A stretch of 64,000 nucleotides of DNA from Cellulomonas carbonis. Its GTDB lineage: Bacteria; Actinomycetota; Actinomycetes; Actinomycetales; Cellulomonadaceae. Below the pieces are notes generated by a model. The model worked only from the letters and a program-made list of their open reading frames with translations, had not been told where the DNA came from and made no database searches. The stretch is from contig NZ_BMEB01000002.1 in the NCBI RefSeq assembly GCF_014636275.1, positions 682,001-746,000 on the forward strand, written 5' to 3'. Made by a program: the position numbers and the translations under genes. This document shows, piece after piece, positions 9,701 to 16,021 of the stretch (position 1 is its first letter; every line of letters starts with the position of its first letter).

Positions 9701-10177
9701 GGGTCGCAGCCCGTGGGCGGCGAGCGCCTCCTGGTACGCGGTGTAGCGCTCGCGGATGTCGGTCTGCACGAGGTTGCCCACGAACCCGATGCGCGTGTGC
9801 CCGTGCGCGAGCAGGTGCTCGACCGCGGCGAACGTGCCGCCGCGGTTGTCGGGCAGCGCGACGGGCACGTCGAGCCCGTCGAGGCGGCTGCTCGCCAGGA
9901 CCACGGGGACGCCGTGCTCGCGCAGGCGCGCCAGGTACGGCGCGGCGGCGGCGAGCGAGACGGCGACCGCGCCGTCGACCTCGTCCCACGCGACCTGCAG
10001 GTCGAAGGACGGCGTGCGCACGACGGCGTCCGCGACGTCGCCCGGGTCGAGCGTCTGGACGACGACGACGCGTCCCCCCGCGGCGGCGACCTCGTGCGTC
10101 AGCCCGGCCAGCAGCTCCCCGAAGTAGAAGCCGCTCGTGCTGCGCGCGAACGCGAGCACGGTCGTCGGGTGGGCCAC
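6746..10177 (-). CDS. LacI-type sugar sensor fused to PAS, GGDEF and EAL domains
   Basis: A 1143-residue protein without signal peptide or membrane helices. Residues about 3-290 form a periplasmic-binding-like fold of the LacI/Peripla_BP_3 kind (VAVVGFDNIE, then FSTPSLTSVSQ), but there is no LacI helix-turn-helix. A helical linker and possible GAF-like region follow (300-570), then a PAS domain (about 580-700). The GGDEF domain is intact (RFGGDEF near 788) and so is the EAL domain (FEALVRW near 916, NIS, EITES, DDFGTG near 1039, KIDGSFVR). It should make and/or degrade cyclic di-GMP in response to a cytosolic sugar. The start is GTG 10177 with GGAGG 6 nt upstream. It converges on the GH3/GH43 operon, so an imported sugar is a plausible ligand; that is inference. 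Confidence 0.92.
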   Translation of the reverse strand: MAHPTTVLAFARSTSGFYFGELLAGLTHEVAAAGGRVVVVQTLDPGDVADAVVRTPSFDLQVAWDEVDGAVAVSLAAAAPYLARLREHGVPVVLASSRLDGLDVPVALPDNRGGTFAAVEHLLAHGHTRIGFVGNLVQTDIRERYTAYQEALAAHGLRPDARLLFEAPDNAEPGGLAAARAVAAAADRPTALMVATDRNALGLLEGLAAAGVCVPGEVAVVGFDNIEAGCFSTPSLTSVSQRFDQVGALAGRLVLDTIRGAQPPTTPQTPAAALVAARASCGCSGGLLRGTSTLGERVPEPADVPADAPQDAPRTTAPLVTSPGRMLRDELTQLLVDLDDAAVPALTPDVVARVVDAAVGLLEGVEAPTAAQARDVVAALRRLAPRPDALHRVTNVVIEHIDRAPWTMRPTEAGHVGAAQVVSALWQLQAETYLRRSKAQERLLTEQFTLSASLLDAAGPDFRRLRWLEGTHVRAGVLALWSGDDGALRVVGTYDPEGRLCDVPTTTSVRSFPPTELVGLADAAQREACFVVPVRTRDRDWGLLAVVGEIDTSSSRDIYLHWGQLLCSAFEGEQLEIAVRASEERYAAAAAAANDGLWEWDPTTGELYASERCRALIGLPPDGPIDAGRWLDAVHPEDRDLVAATLARSEDAGERPVELEYRVRADDGDWRWLLGRGVRVVRDGEVHRLVGSLSDIDPRKRLEERLRRAALYDELTGLPNRRLFLERLSAAVDEARFDDARRFAVVFMDLDGFKLINDSLGHLMGDRLLEVVGERLRGVVRSVDTAARFGGDEFAVLLAGLPEDRVHRVVERIQHAVAAPVHLGDHEVAVTASIGITTSAVGYTDPEDVLRDADTAMYHAKGEDRGTTAHFDAEMHARATGRLRARGELRTALADRQFVVHYQPIVPLCDTVVHHFEALVRWQHPERGLLGPHTFIPEMEEHGTIVALGEWLVDEVCRQVADWRREHGQAVTVSVNISHREFWNVDLIPGLRDALARHEVPPECLVVEITESVMMSDPTQARMIMTTLRDMGLRLHIDDFGTGQSSLHALRSFPVDALKIDGSFVRELGTVAQTSELVGLIIAMGRALGLEVVAECVETPDQAARLHEMGCSSAQGWLYAKAVPGDEAGRLLGRAIGPVAVEG

Positions 10178-10267
10178 GGTGCCTCCGGTCGGGCGGGAGC
10201 GGTACGCCTGCCCATCGGCGCCCGTCCGGTGGATCTGAGCCGCCGGGCGGTCCGACCGGCACCGGCG

Positions 10268-10287
10268 ACGGGTGAGAATTGACCCGT
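10268..10287. promoter_or_regulatory. Inverted repeat ACGGGT-N8-ACCCGT between divergent genes
   Basis: Two 6-bp arms, ACGGGT (10268-10273) and ACCCGT (10282-10287), in the 185-bp region between the leftward sensor gene and the rightward acyltransferase. The spacing suits a dimeric regulator. It is only a candidate operator. Confidence 0.35.
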
Positions 10288-10362
10288 GACCCCCACCGAC
10301 CTGCACGACCTGCCGGCCGCAGCCGCCCGGCACCCCCGTCCCCCGGCCGTCGGCGCGCCGTC

Positions 10363-10971
10363 GTGAGCGGCGGAGCGTCCAGGCGGATGCCCGCCCGCCG
10401 GTGGTTCGCGCGCACGCTCCTGCGCGCGGCGCGCTGGCGGGTCGAGGGCACGATCCCGCGCACCGGGATCTTCGTGGGTGCGCCGCACACGTCGAACTGG
10501 GACTTCGTCCTCACGGTGCTCGTGCTGTGGGCCGAGGGCATCCAGCCGCGCACGCTCGTCAAGCGCGAGCTGTTCTGGTGGCCCATGGGGCCGCTGCTGC
10601 GCATGCTCGGCAGCGTGCCGACCGAGCGCGGTGCGCGTGGCGGCCTCGTCGAGCGGCTGACGGCGCAGGCGCGCAGCGCCCCCGACGACTTCGTGCTCGT
10701 GCTCGCGGCGGACGGGACGCGCTCGCCGACCGACCACTGGAAGTCGGGCTTCTACCGCCTCGCGCAGGGCACCGGCCTGCCGGTCGTGCTCGCGTGGGTC
10801 GACGGGCCGACGCGCACCGTCGGGTTCGGCGGGACGCTCGAGGTCACGGGCGACGTGCGCGCGGACATGGACAAGGTCCGCGCGGTCTACGCGGGCAAGC
10901 GCGGCGTGCGGCCCGGGCGGGGGAGCACCCCGCGCCTGCGCGAGGAGGACGCGGGGACCGCGCCCGTCTGA
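10363..10971 (+). CDS. PlsC-like 1-acylglycerol-3-phosphate acyltransferase family protein
   Basis: A roughly 202-residue protein of the lysophosphatidate acyltransferase fold. The catalytic HX4D motif is HTSNWD. The acyl-acceptor motif appears as ADGTRSPTDHWKSGFY in place of the usual EGTRS. It has no long membrane segment. It would acylate a glycerophospholipid precursor or a related alcohol; the short single-domain form is common in actinobacteria and its true substrate is usually unknown. The start is uncertain: GTG 10363 overlaps the stop of a possible 26-codon upstream frame (10286-10366), and ATG 10387 (residue 9) is the alternative. Neither has a convincing ribosome-binding site. Confidence 0.82.
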   Translation: MSGGASRRMPARRWFARTLLRAARWRVEGTIPRTGIFVGAPHTSNWDFVLTVLVLWAEGIQPRTLVKRELFWWPMGPLLRMLGSVPTERGARGGLVERLTAQARSAPDDFVLVLAADGTRSPTDHWKSGFYRLAQGTGLPVVLAWVDGPTRTVGFGGTLEVTGDVRADMDKVRAVYAGKRGVRPGRGSTPRLREEDAGTAPV

Positions 10972-11010
10972 CGGCCGTCGCCGTCCGCCTCGTCGTCGGG
11001 TCAGCGTGGG

Positions 11011-11035
11011 GCCTGAGGTCCGCCGGACCTCAGGC
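11011..11035. terminator. Bidirectional terminator, perfect 11-bp stem
   Basis: GCCTGAGGTCC and its exact complement GGACCTCAGGC surround a 3-nt loop. The element lies where the acyltransferase and anti-sigma genes converge and includes the anti-sigma stop codon. Confidence 0.7.
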
Positions 11036-11767
11036 CTGCGGCAGGAGGACCACCACGGGCGTCGTCGTCGGCTGCTGCGAGCCCCCGGCCGGCTCGACCG
11101 AGAGGGCGACGCCGTCGCCGGGGCGGTAGTCGTCGAGGACGCGCGCCGCGCCGCCGTCGCGCAGGTCGAGCAGGCCCGCGGCGACGGGCACGCCGTCGCG
11201 CATCGCCCAGACCTGGTAGACGCGGTCGTCGTCGAGGCCCGGGAGGTCCTGCGCGACGAGCAGCGCGCGCTCGTCGGTGAGCACCGCGACGGCCTCGCCG
11301 CCGCCGGCGACGGCGTCGCGCAGCAGCGTCGCCCCGGGGTCGGCGAGCACGTCGGCGAGGAGGTCGGCGCGCTCCTCGGCCGCGACGGCGCGCTCGTGCT
11401 GCTGCCAGGCGAGCGTCCCGGGCACGCCCGCCGCCAGGACGACCGCGACCGCGGCCGCCGCGGCCCACGCGAGCGGGAGGGGGCGGCGGACACGCTGCTC
11501 CCGGCGCTCGCGCTGCTGCGCGAGGTCGACGACGCGCCCCTCCTGCGGGGTCGTCGCGAGCGACGCGAGGACGGCGTCGCGGACGCGGTCGGGGGGCGCG
11601 GAGGGGGTCGCGGTGCCGAGGGCGGCGGCGGTCGCGCGCAGCCCGGCCAGCTCCGCGGCCGCCTCGGGGTCGGCTGCGACGAGCTCCTCGACGGCGCGGC
11701 GCTCGTCGTCGTCGACCGCGTCGAGCGCGTACGCGCCGAGCAGCTCGCGTGCCTCGTCGCGCGTCAC
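11030..11767 (-). CDS. rskA: Anti-sigma-K factor, RskA family
   Basis: A 245-residue membrane protein with an N-terminal anti-sigma domain (DEARELLGAYALDAVDDDE, about residues 3-75) lacking zinc-binding Cys/His. One transmembrane helix follows at about residues 98-120, and then an RskA-type extracytoplasmic domain (VLADPGATLL, VYQVWAMRDG, VALSVEPAGGS). It would hold the adjacent ECF sigma factor at the membrane until proteolysis. Its GTG overlaps the sigma-factor stop by GTGA, so the two are co-translated. Family membership rests on the C-terminal domain pattern and the gene pair. Confidence 0.92.
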   Translation of the reverse strand: MTRDEARELLGAYALDAVDDDERRAVEELVAADPEAAAELAGLRATAAALGTATPSAPPDRVRDAVLASLATTPQEGRVVDLAQQRERREQRVRRPLPLAWAAAAAVAVVLAAGVPGTLAWQQHERAVAAEERADLLADVLADPGATLLRDAVAGGGEAVAVLTDERALLVAQDLPGLDDDRVYQVWAMRDGVPVAAGLLDLRDGGAARVLDDYRPGDGVALSVEPAGGSQQPTTTPVVVLLPQA

Positions 11768-12375
11768 CGGTCCACCCCCAGGCAGTCGCGCAGGCGCAGG
11801 AGGCCGTCGCGGATGCGGCTCTTGACGGTCGGCAGGGCCGCGTCGAGCTCGGCCGCGACCTCGCGGTACGTGCGCCCCCCGTAGTAGGCGAGCACGACGG
11901 CGTCGCGCTGCGTCGTCGTCAGGCCGCCCAGGCAGTCCCGGACGCGTCGGCGCTCCATCGTCTCCTCGACCTCCTCGGCCACCACGTCGTACGGGACGTG
12001 GTGGTCGCCGTCCACCACGTGCTGGTCCCGGTCCCGCTGCGCCTGGACCGAGCGGACCCGGTCGACGGCGCGGCGGTGGGCGAGGGTCACGACCCACGTG
12101 CGGGCCGAGCCGAGGCGGGGCTCGAACCGGGTCGCGGTGCGCCACACCTCGAGCATGACCTCCTGCGTGACCTCGGCGGCGAGGTCCGGGTCTCGCAGGA
12201 CCGCGCGGGCCGTGCCGTGGACGGCAGGGGCGAGGAGGTCGTAGAGCCGCGCGAAGGCGGCCTCGTCGCCGCCCGCAGCCGCGAGGAGGAGCGTGTCCGC
12301 CTCCGCGCCGGGTCCGGCGCTGCCGGCCGGCCGCCCCGCGGTGCGCGCGCTGGGGGCGGCGTCGGGCGGGGTCAC
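11764..12375 (-). CDS. sigK: ECF RNA polymerase sigma factor, SigK type
   Basis: A 203-residue ECF sigma factor. Region 2 is seen as LYDLLAPAVHGTARAVL and TQEVMLEVWRTATRFEP, with LAHRRAVDRVRS in region 2.4. Region 4 carries LTTTQRDAVVLAYYGGRTY and the recognition helix ALPTVKSRIRDGLLRLRDCL. This pattern and the RskA partner place it in the SigK group. I chose GTG 12375; no ribosome-binding site is evident. The preceding leftward gene (a lipoprotein) ends only 47 bp upstream, so the sigma gene may be read from that gene's promoter or autoregulated. Confidence 0.92.
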   Translation of the reverse strand: MTPPDAAPSARTAGRPAGSAGPGAEADTLLLAAAGGDEAAFARLYDLLAPAVHGTARAVLRDPDLAAEVTQEVMLEVWRTATRFEPRLGSARTWVVTLAHRRAVDRVRSVQAQRDRDQHVVDGDHHVPYDVVAEEVEETMERRRVRDCLGGLTTTQRDAVVLAYYGGRTYREVAAELDAALPTVKSRIRDGLLRLRDCLGVDR

Positions 12376-12382
12376 CGGCTCA

Positions 12383-12397
12383 GTCTGCCAGGCAGAC
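12383..12397 (-). terminator. Small perfect hairpin between lipoprotein and sigK
   Basis: GTCTGCC-A-GGCAGAC, seven perfect base pairs, lies in the 47-bp gap after the lipoprotein gene. It may attenuate read-through into sigK or be a protein-binding palindrome at the sigK promoter. Confidence 0.35.
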
Positions 12398-12422
12398 CGA
12401 CCGGGGACCCCGCCCGGTCGCG

Positions 12423-13742
12423 TCAGCCGACGAGGGCCGCCTTCATGCTGTCGATCGCGCCCGCGAGCGTCTCGACGTGCATGGTCAGGCCCTCGGCGAC
12501 GGCGTCGGCGGGCAGCTCGCCGCCGCTGACCTCCTCGAAGAACGCGCCGGCGCGCGGGCGGTAGCCGTCGAGCTCGACGAGCGCGGCCTCCATGCCCTCG
12601 GCGTCGTCCGCGGCGGCCGCCTCGGCGTACTCGACGAAGTAGCCGATGTGCTCGCGCCACAGCTCGAGGAACGCGGCGCCGTTCTCCTCGCCCGCGAGCG
12701 ACGTCACGGCCTCGGACAGCGCGACGGAGTTCTCGTCGAGCTCGGCCGCGGCCGCACCGAACGCGTCGGAGCCGGTCGCGCCCTCGGTCGTGTAGGCCGT
12801 GAACACCGCGATGCCGGCCAGGTAGACGTGCTCCTGGAGCAGCTGGGTCAGGCCCGAGCGGAGCTCCGACGCCGGGTCGGTCGGGTCGCCCTCGAGGTCG
12901 AGCGCGGTGTCGAACCCGCCCGCGAGCGTGCCCGCGGCCATCCCGACGTGCGCCGCGGCCTCCTGGAGCTCGGCGTACGCGGCCGGGTCACCTGCGGCGA
13001 GCGCGTCGATCGCCTCGGTCAGCGTGGTCACGTGCATGCCGAGCGACTCCGAGATCGCCGCGGCGGGCAGTGCCCCGCCGCTGACCTGCTCGAAGAACTG
13101 CCCGGCCTCGGCCGTGTAGCCCTGGAGGCTCATGACGGCGGCGTCGGCACCGGCTTGGTCGTCGCCCGCACGGGCGACCGCGTAGTCGACGAAGAAGCCG
13201 ATGTGCTGGCGCCACAGCGCGAGGAACGCCTCGCCCTGCTCGGCGCCCGCGAGCGAGCCGACCGCGTCGGCCAGCTCGACCGAGTTGGCGTCGAGCGCGG
13301 CGGCCGCGGCCTCGAACTCGGGCGAGTCCGGCGCGGTCGCGTACGCCGTCGCGACGGCCGTGCCCGCGAGGTAGACGTGCTCCTGGAGCAGCGCCGTGAG
13401 CGTCGCGCGCAGGTCGGCCGCCGCGCTGTCGACGTCGCCCTCGGTCCCCGTCGCCGCGGCCAGGCCGGTCGCGAGCGTGAGCGCCGTGGTCGGCATGTGC
13501 GCCGCCGCGGTGCGCGCGTCGACGAAGGGGTCACCCGTGCCCGCGGGCATGAGGGTCGTCGCCATGTCCTCCTCGGCCACGTCCATGTCGTCCTGCATGG
13601 AGGTGTCCTCCTGCGCGGCGGCCGGCTCGTCGGCCGGCTCGGCGCCCGTCGAGCACGACGTCAGCGCGAGCGCCGCGGTGACGGCGGCGACGGCGGCGGT
13701 CGTGGCCCGGCGGCGGCCCGTGCGGTGGTGCGTGGTGCGCAT
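12423..13742 (-). CDS. Lipoprotein with duplicated His-containing helical domain
   Basis: A 439-residue exported lipoprotein: Arg-rich start, hydrophobic segment, lipobox ALTSC, and an acidic Met/Asp-rich linker. Two copies of a roughly 170-residue all-helical domain follow. Each contains LLQEHVYLAG, a block like LWRQHIGFFVDYA, GMHVTTLTEAIDA or MHVETLAGAIDS, and a linking LPADAVAEG/LPAAAISES motif. Each copy keeps several His in similar places, which suggests a metal- or haem-binding four-helix bundle; that is inference. I recall similar domains in proteins of Gram-positive bacteria annotated with copper-amine-oxidase N-termini, with no known function. The start is ATG 13742 with GAGGAG upstream. 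It sits directly before sigK-rskA and opposite msrB. Confidence 0.85.
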   Translation of the reverse strand: MRTTHHRTGRRRATTAAVAAVTAALALTSCSTGAEPADEPAAAQEDTSMQDDMDVAEEDMATTLMPAGTGDPFVDARTAAAHMPTTALTLATGLAAATGTEGDVDSAAADLRATLTALLQEHVYLAGTAVATAYATAPDSPEFEAAAAALDANSVELADAVGSLAGAEQGEAFLALWRQHIGFFVDYAVARAGDDQAGADAAVMSLQGYTAEAGQFFEQVSGGALPAAAISESLGMHVTTLTEAIDALAAGDPAAYAELQEAAAHVGMAAGTLAGGFDTALDLEGDPTDPASELRSGLTQLLQEHVYLAGIAVFTAYTTEGATGSDAFGAAAAELDENSVALSEAVTSLAGEENGAAFLELWREHIGYFVEYAEAAAADDAEGMEAALVELDGYRPRAGAFFEEVSGGELPADAVAEGLTMHVETLAGAIDSMKAALVG

Positions 13743-13886
13743 GATGGCTCCTCGTTCTCGGTGGTGTGTCACCAGGGGTTCGGAGCCGGAGGGCGGGTGG
13801 ATGGGTCGGGTCCCGGACCGGTTGCGGCGGGTGTCGGGACGCGGACGTAGTGTCGGACCGCGGACCGTTCGCGGTCCGGCACCCAT

Positions 13887-13904
13887 GCACTGTCCGCACT
13901 GTCC
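13887..13904. repeat. Tandem GCACTGTCC repeat upstream of msrB
   Basis: Two adjacent perfect copies of the 9-mer GCACTGTCC lie 30-48 bp before the msrB start in the divergent lipoprotein/msrB region. A hairpin (GGACCG-TTCG-CGGTCC) precedes them. They could be a regulator-binding site shared by both genes. Confidence 0.35.
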
Positions 13905-13934
13905 GTGAAACCCTGACGCGAGCCGGAGGCCCCC

Positions 13935-14378
13935 ATGGCGTACGAGGTGACCAGGTCCGAGGAGCAGTGGCGCGAGCAGCTCTCGCCCGAGGAGTACGCC
14001 GTGCTGCGCCAGGCGGGCACGGAACGCCCCTGGACGGGCGAGCTGCTCGAGGAGAAGCGTGTCGGAACGTACCGCTGCCGCGCGTGCGGCAACGTGCTCT
14101 TCACGGCCGAGACCAAGTTCGACTCGCACTGCGGCTGGCCGAGCTTCTACCAGCCCACCGAGGGCGACGCGGTCGAGCTGGTCGAGGACCGCAGCCTCGG
14201 CATGGTCCGCACCGAGGTGCGCTGCGCGCGGTGCGGGTCGCACCTCGGCCACGTGTTCGACGACGCTCCCCAGACCCCGACGGGGGACCGGTACTGCATG
14301 AACTCCGTGTCGCTCACGTTCGAGGCCGAGGACGGCGCGGCGGGCGGGCCGGCGGGGGGCACCGGGAGCGGGGCCTGA
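13935..14378 (+). CDS. msrB: Peptide-methionine (R)-S-oxide reductase MsrB
   Basis: A 147-residue cytosolic MsrB that reduces the R epimer of methionine sulfoxide in oxidised proteins. The zinc site is formed by CRAC (GTYRCRACGN) and CARC (EVRCARCGSHLGHVFDD). The catalytic Cys lies in GDRYCMNSVSL. GWPSF, the substrate-binding segment, is also present. GGAGG precedes the ATG by 6 nt. It is divergent from the sigK-linked lipoprotein, which suggests a shared oxidative-stress role, and its stop overlaps the next gene (TGATG). Confidence 0.95.
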   Translation: MAYEVTRSEEQWREQLSPEEYAVLRQAGTERPWTGELLEEKRVGTYRCRACGNVLFTAETKFDSHCGWPSFYQPTEGDAVELVEDRSLGMVRTEVRCARCGSHLGHVFDDAPQTPTGDRYCMNSVSLTFEAEDGAAGGPAGGTGSGA

Positions 14379-15013
14379 TGGAGGACCGCCCTCGTCGTCC
14401 CCGGCGCCCCGCGATGCTCGACCCGCGGGCCGCCGAGGAGATCCCCGGCGACCTGGACCCCGCGCTGCGCCAGGAGGTCGCCCACACCACGGCCGGCATC
14501 CTCGTCCACCAGGGTCGCGCCGCCGAGGACCCGGACATGGTCGACCGCCTCGTGCGGCTCGTGGAGACCGAGGGCCTGGACACGGTCGCGGGCCTGTGGG
14601 CGGACAGCCCGTCGAACACGCTCCCGGGGGCGCTCTGGCGCCTGTACGTCCTGCGCGAGTGGGTGCGCCGCGACCCCCACACGGTCGCCGAGCGCTACCG
14701 GCTCGGCGTCGCGCGCGCCCAGGTCCACGACGTCGTCGCGGGCGTCGCGAGCCCGCCCGGTCCGCAGGACGTGTCCCGCGTGGTCGACGCGGTGCTGTCC
14801 GGGGTCTTCTCCGCGGACCTCGCCGTCGCGCTCGAGCGCGCCGCCGCGTTCTGCCGCGTCCTGTCGACCGGGTCCGCGCTGGACGCCGACCTCGTGGACG
14901 ACCGCGACGGCGACCTCGCGCGCCGCATCACGCACGGCGCCTCCGGCCTGGTCCGCACCGCCGAGGAGCTCGAGGACGCCGCCCGGCTGTGGCGTACTGG
15001 TGTCCTCGACTGA
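14378..15013 (+). CDS. Conserved actinobacterial protein of unknown function
   Basis: A 211-residue soluble protein starting at an ATG that shares a base with the msrB stop (TGATG), so it is probably co-translated. It has a conserved core, LPGALWRLYVLREWVRRDP, and a second block, LERAAAFCRVLSTGSALDADL. I recognise this pattern from many actinobacterial genomes, where it is loosely labelled 'DNA-binding protein', but I see no known DNA-binding motif, catalytic motif or membrane segment. Coupling with msrB suggests a housekeeping or repair setting, without more. Confidence 0.8.
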   Translation: MEDRPRRPRRPAMLDPRAAEEIPGDLDPALRQEVAHTTAGILVHQGRAAEDPDMVDRLVRLVETEGLDTVAGLWADSPSNTLPGALWRLYVLREWVRRDPHTVAERYRLGVARAQVHDVVAGVASPPGPQDVSRVVDAVLSGVFSADLAVALERAAAFCRVLSTGSALDADLVDDRDGDLARRITHGASGLVRTAEELEDAARLWRTGVLD

Positions 15014-15205
15014 GCGGGCGCACCGCGTTCCCGACAGCATTCCCGACAGCCCGGTGAGCCTTCTCACCCGACCCGGACCTGTGCGTCCGACGACGGGCCC
15101 GTACAGTGGTGGAGGCGTCGGGCCGCGGTAGCCCCGGGCTCCACACAAAGCCGCTTCGAGCGGCCTTCGCGCCGACAGGCGCTCCCGGTCCGGCGTCACA
15201 TCCCC

Positions 15206-15244
15206 CACGAGCACCCCCGGTCACGACGACCGGGGGTGCTCGTG
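15206..15244 (+). terminator. 17-bp perfect hairpin terminator
   Basis: CACGAGCACCCCCGGTC (15206-15222) and its exact complement (15228-15244) enclose a 5-nt loop. It ends either the upstream msrB operon or a short RNA starting near 15110, and isolates the phosphate operon downstream. Confidence 0.8.
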
Positions 15245-15273
15245 CGTGCGGGGGCGGTCGCCACGGCCTGGCG

Positions 15274-15295
15274 GGTGAACGCGAGGTGACGACCG
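15274..15295 (+). promoter_or_regulatory. Candidate PHO-box-like direct repeat
   Basis: GGTGAACGCGA and GGTGACGACCG are two adjacent 11-bp units upstream of the phosphate transport operon; on the other strand they read as TCACC spaced by 11 bp. Actinobacterial PhoP sites are direct repeats of 11 bp containing TTCAC-like cores, so this is a plausible but weak match. Confidence 0.3.
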
Positions 15296-15395
15296 TGACA
15301 ACGGAGGGCCTACGCGGGGTGACGGTTCTGCCCCTAGCCTGTCCTGCGGCCCCCGAGCCGGGGGCCTCCCACCTCCAGCACCCCCGGAGCCTGCT

Positions 15396-16016
15396 GTGCG
15401 CCTGCGCCTGTCGCCTCGCAACGAGTCGTTCTTCGACCTGCTGACCACGACCGCCTCGCAGCTCGTCACCGGGGCCGACCTGCTCGGGCAGGTCGTCGAG
15501 GCGGACCCGGTCCGGCGCCCCGAGCTCGCGGCCGCGCTGCGCGACGCCGAGCACGCCGCCGACGAGTCGACCCACGCGTTCCTCCGCAAGCTGAACACGA
15601 CCTTCGTGACGCCCTTCGACCGCGACGACCTCTACGCGCTCGCATCGGGCCTCGACGACTGCATGGACCACATGGAGGAGGCCGCGGACCTCATCGTGCT
15701 GTACCGGATCGGGGCGTTGCCCGAGCTGGTCCGCGACCAGGTCGAGGTCCTGCGGCAGTGCGCGGCGCTCACGGCCGACGCGATGCCGCGGCTGCGGTCG
15801 ATGAAGGACCTGCCGGAGTACTGGGTCGAGATCAACCGGCTCGAGAACGAGGCCGACCGGCTGTACCGCCGCCTCATCGCCGACCTGTTCCACAACGGCA
15901 CCGACGCCGTCGAGATCATGAAGCTCAAGGAGGTCGTCACCGCGCTCGAGGACGCGGCCGACGCGTTCGAGGGCCTCGCGAACCACGTCGAGACCGTCGC
16001 GCTCAAGGAGTCCTGA
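15396..16016 (+). CDS. DUF47/PhoU-like phosphate transport accessory protein
   Basis: A 206-residue all-helical cytosolic protein of the DUF47 (TIGR00153) family that travels with PiT transporters. Typical blocks are ADESTHAFLRKLNTTFVTPFDRDD near residue 60, EEAADLIVLY, INRLENEADRLYRRLIADLF and MKLKEVVTALEDAADA. These proteins are thought to gate or regulate the paired low-affinity phosphate carrier. GTG 15396 has GGAG 7-8 nt upstream. The pit gene starts 5 bp after its stop. Confidence 0.94.
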   Translation: MRLRLSPRNESFFDLLTTTASQLVTGADLLGQVVEADPVRRPELAAALRDAEHAADESTHAFLRKLNTTFVTPFDRDDLYALASGLDDCMDHMEEAADLIVLYRIGALPELVRDQVEVLRQCAALTADAMPRLRSMKDLPEYWVEINRLENEADRLYRRLIADLFHNGTDAVEIMKLKEVVTALEDAADAFEGLANHVETVALKES

Positions 16017-16021
16017 CCGAC

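Larger units (their letters stand above)
15014..15395. other. 382-bp intergenic region with hairpins before the phosphate genes
   Basis: No protein gene is supported here. In order it holds a -10-like TACAGT (15102-15107), a hairpin closed by GTGGAG/CTCCAC (15109-15144), GCCGCT-TCG-AGCGGC (from about 15149), GCGCC-GACA-GGCGC (near 15170), a 17-bp perfect terminator (15206-15244), two GGTGA direct repeats 11 bp apart (15274-15295), and TAGCCT (15335-15340) that may be the -10 of the DUF47-pit operon. The stretch 15108-15250 could be a small RNA. Confidence 0.5.

Noticed and set aside
6857..10282. Rightward 1141-codon frame opposite the GGDEF-EAL gene
   Set aside because: Low-complexity Arg/Glu/Val/His sequence; the leftward protein has intact LacI, PAS, GGDEF and EAL motifs.
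15102..15250. Identification of the hairpin cluster as 6C RNA or a known riboswitch
   Set aside because: The two C6 loops of 6C RNA are absent and no riboswitch core (c-di-GMP, c-di-AMP, SAM-IV) can be traced; left unassigned.
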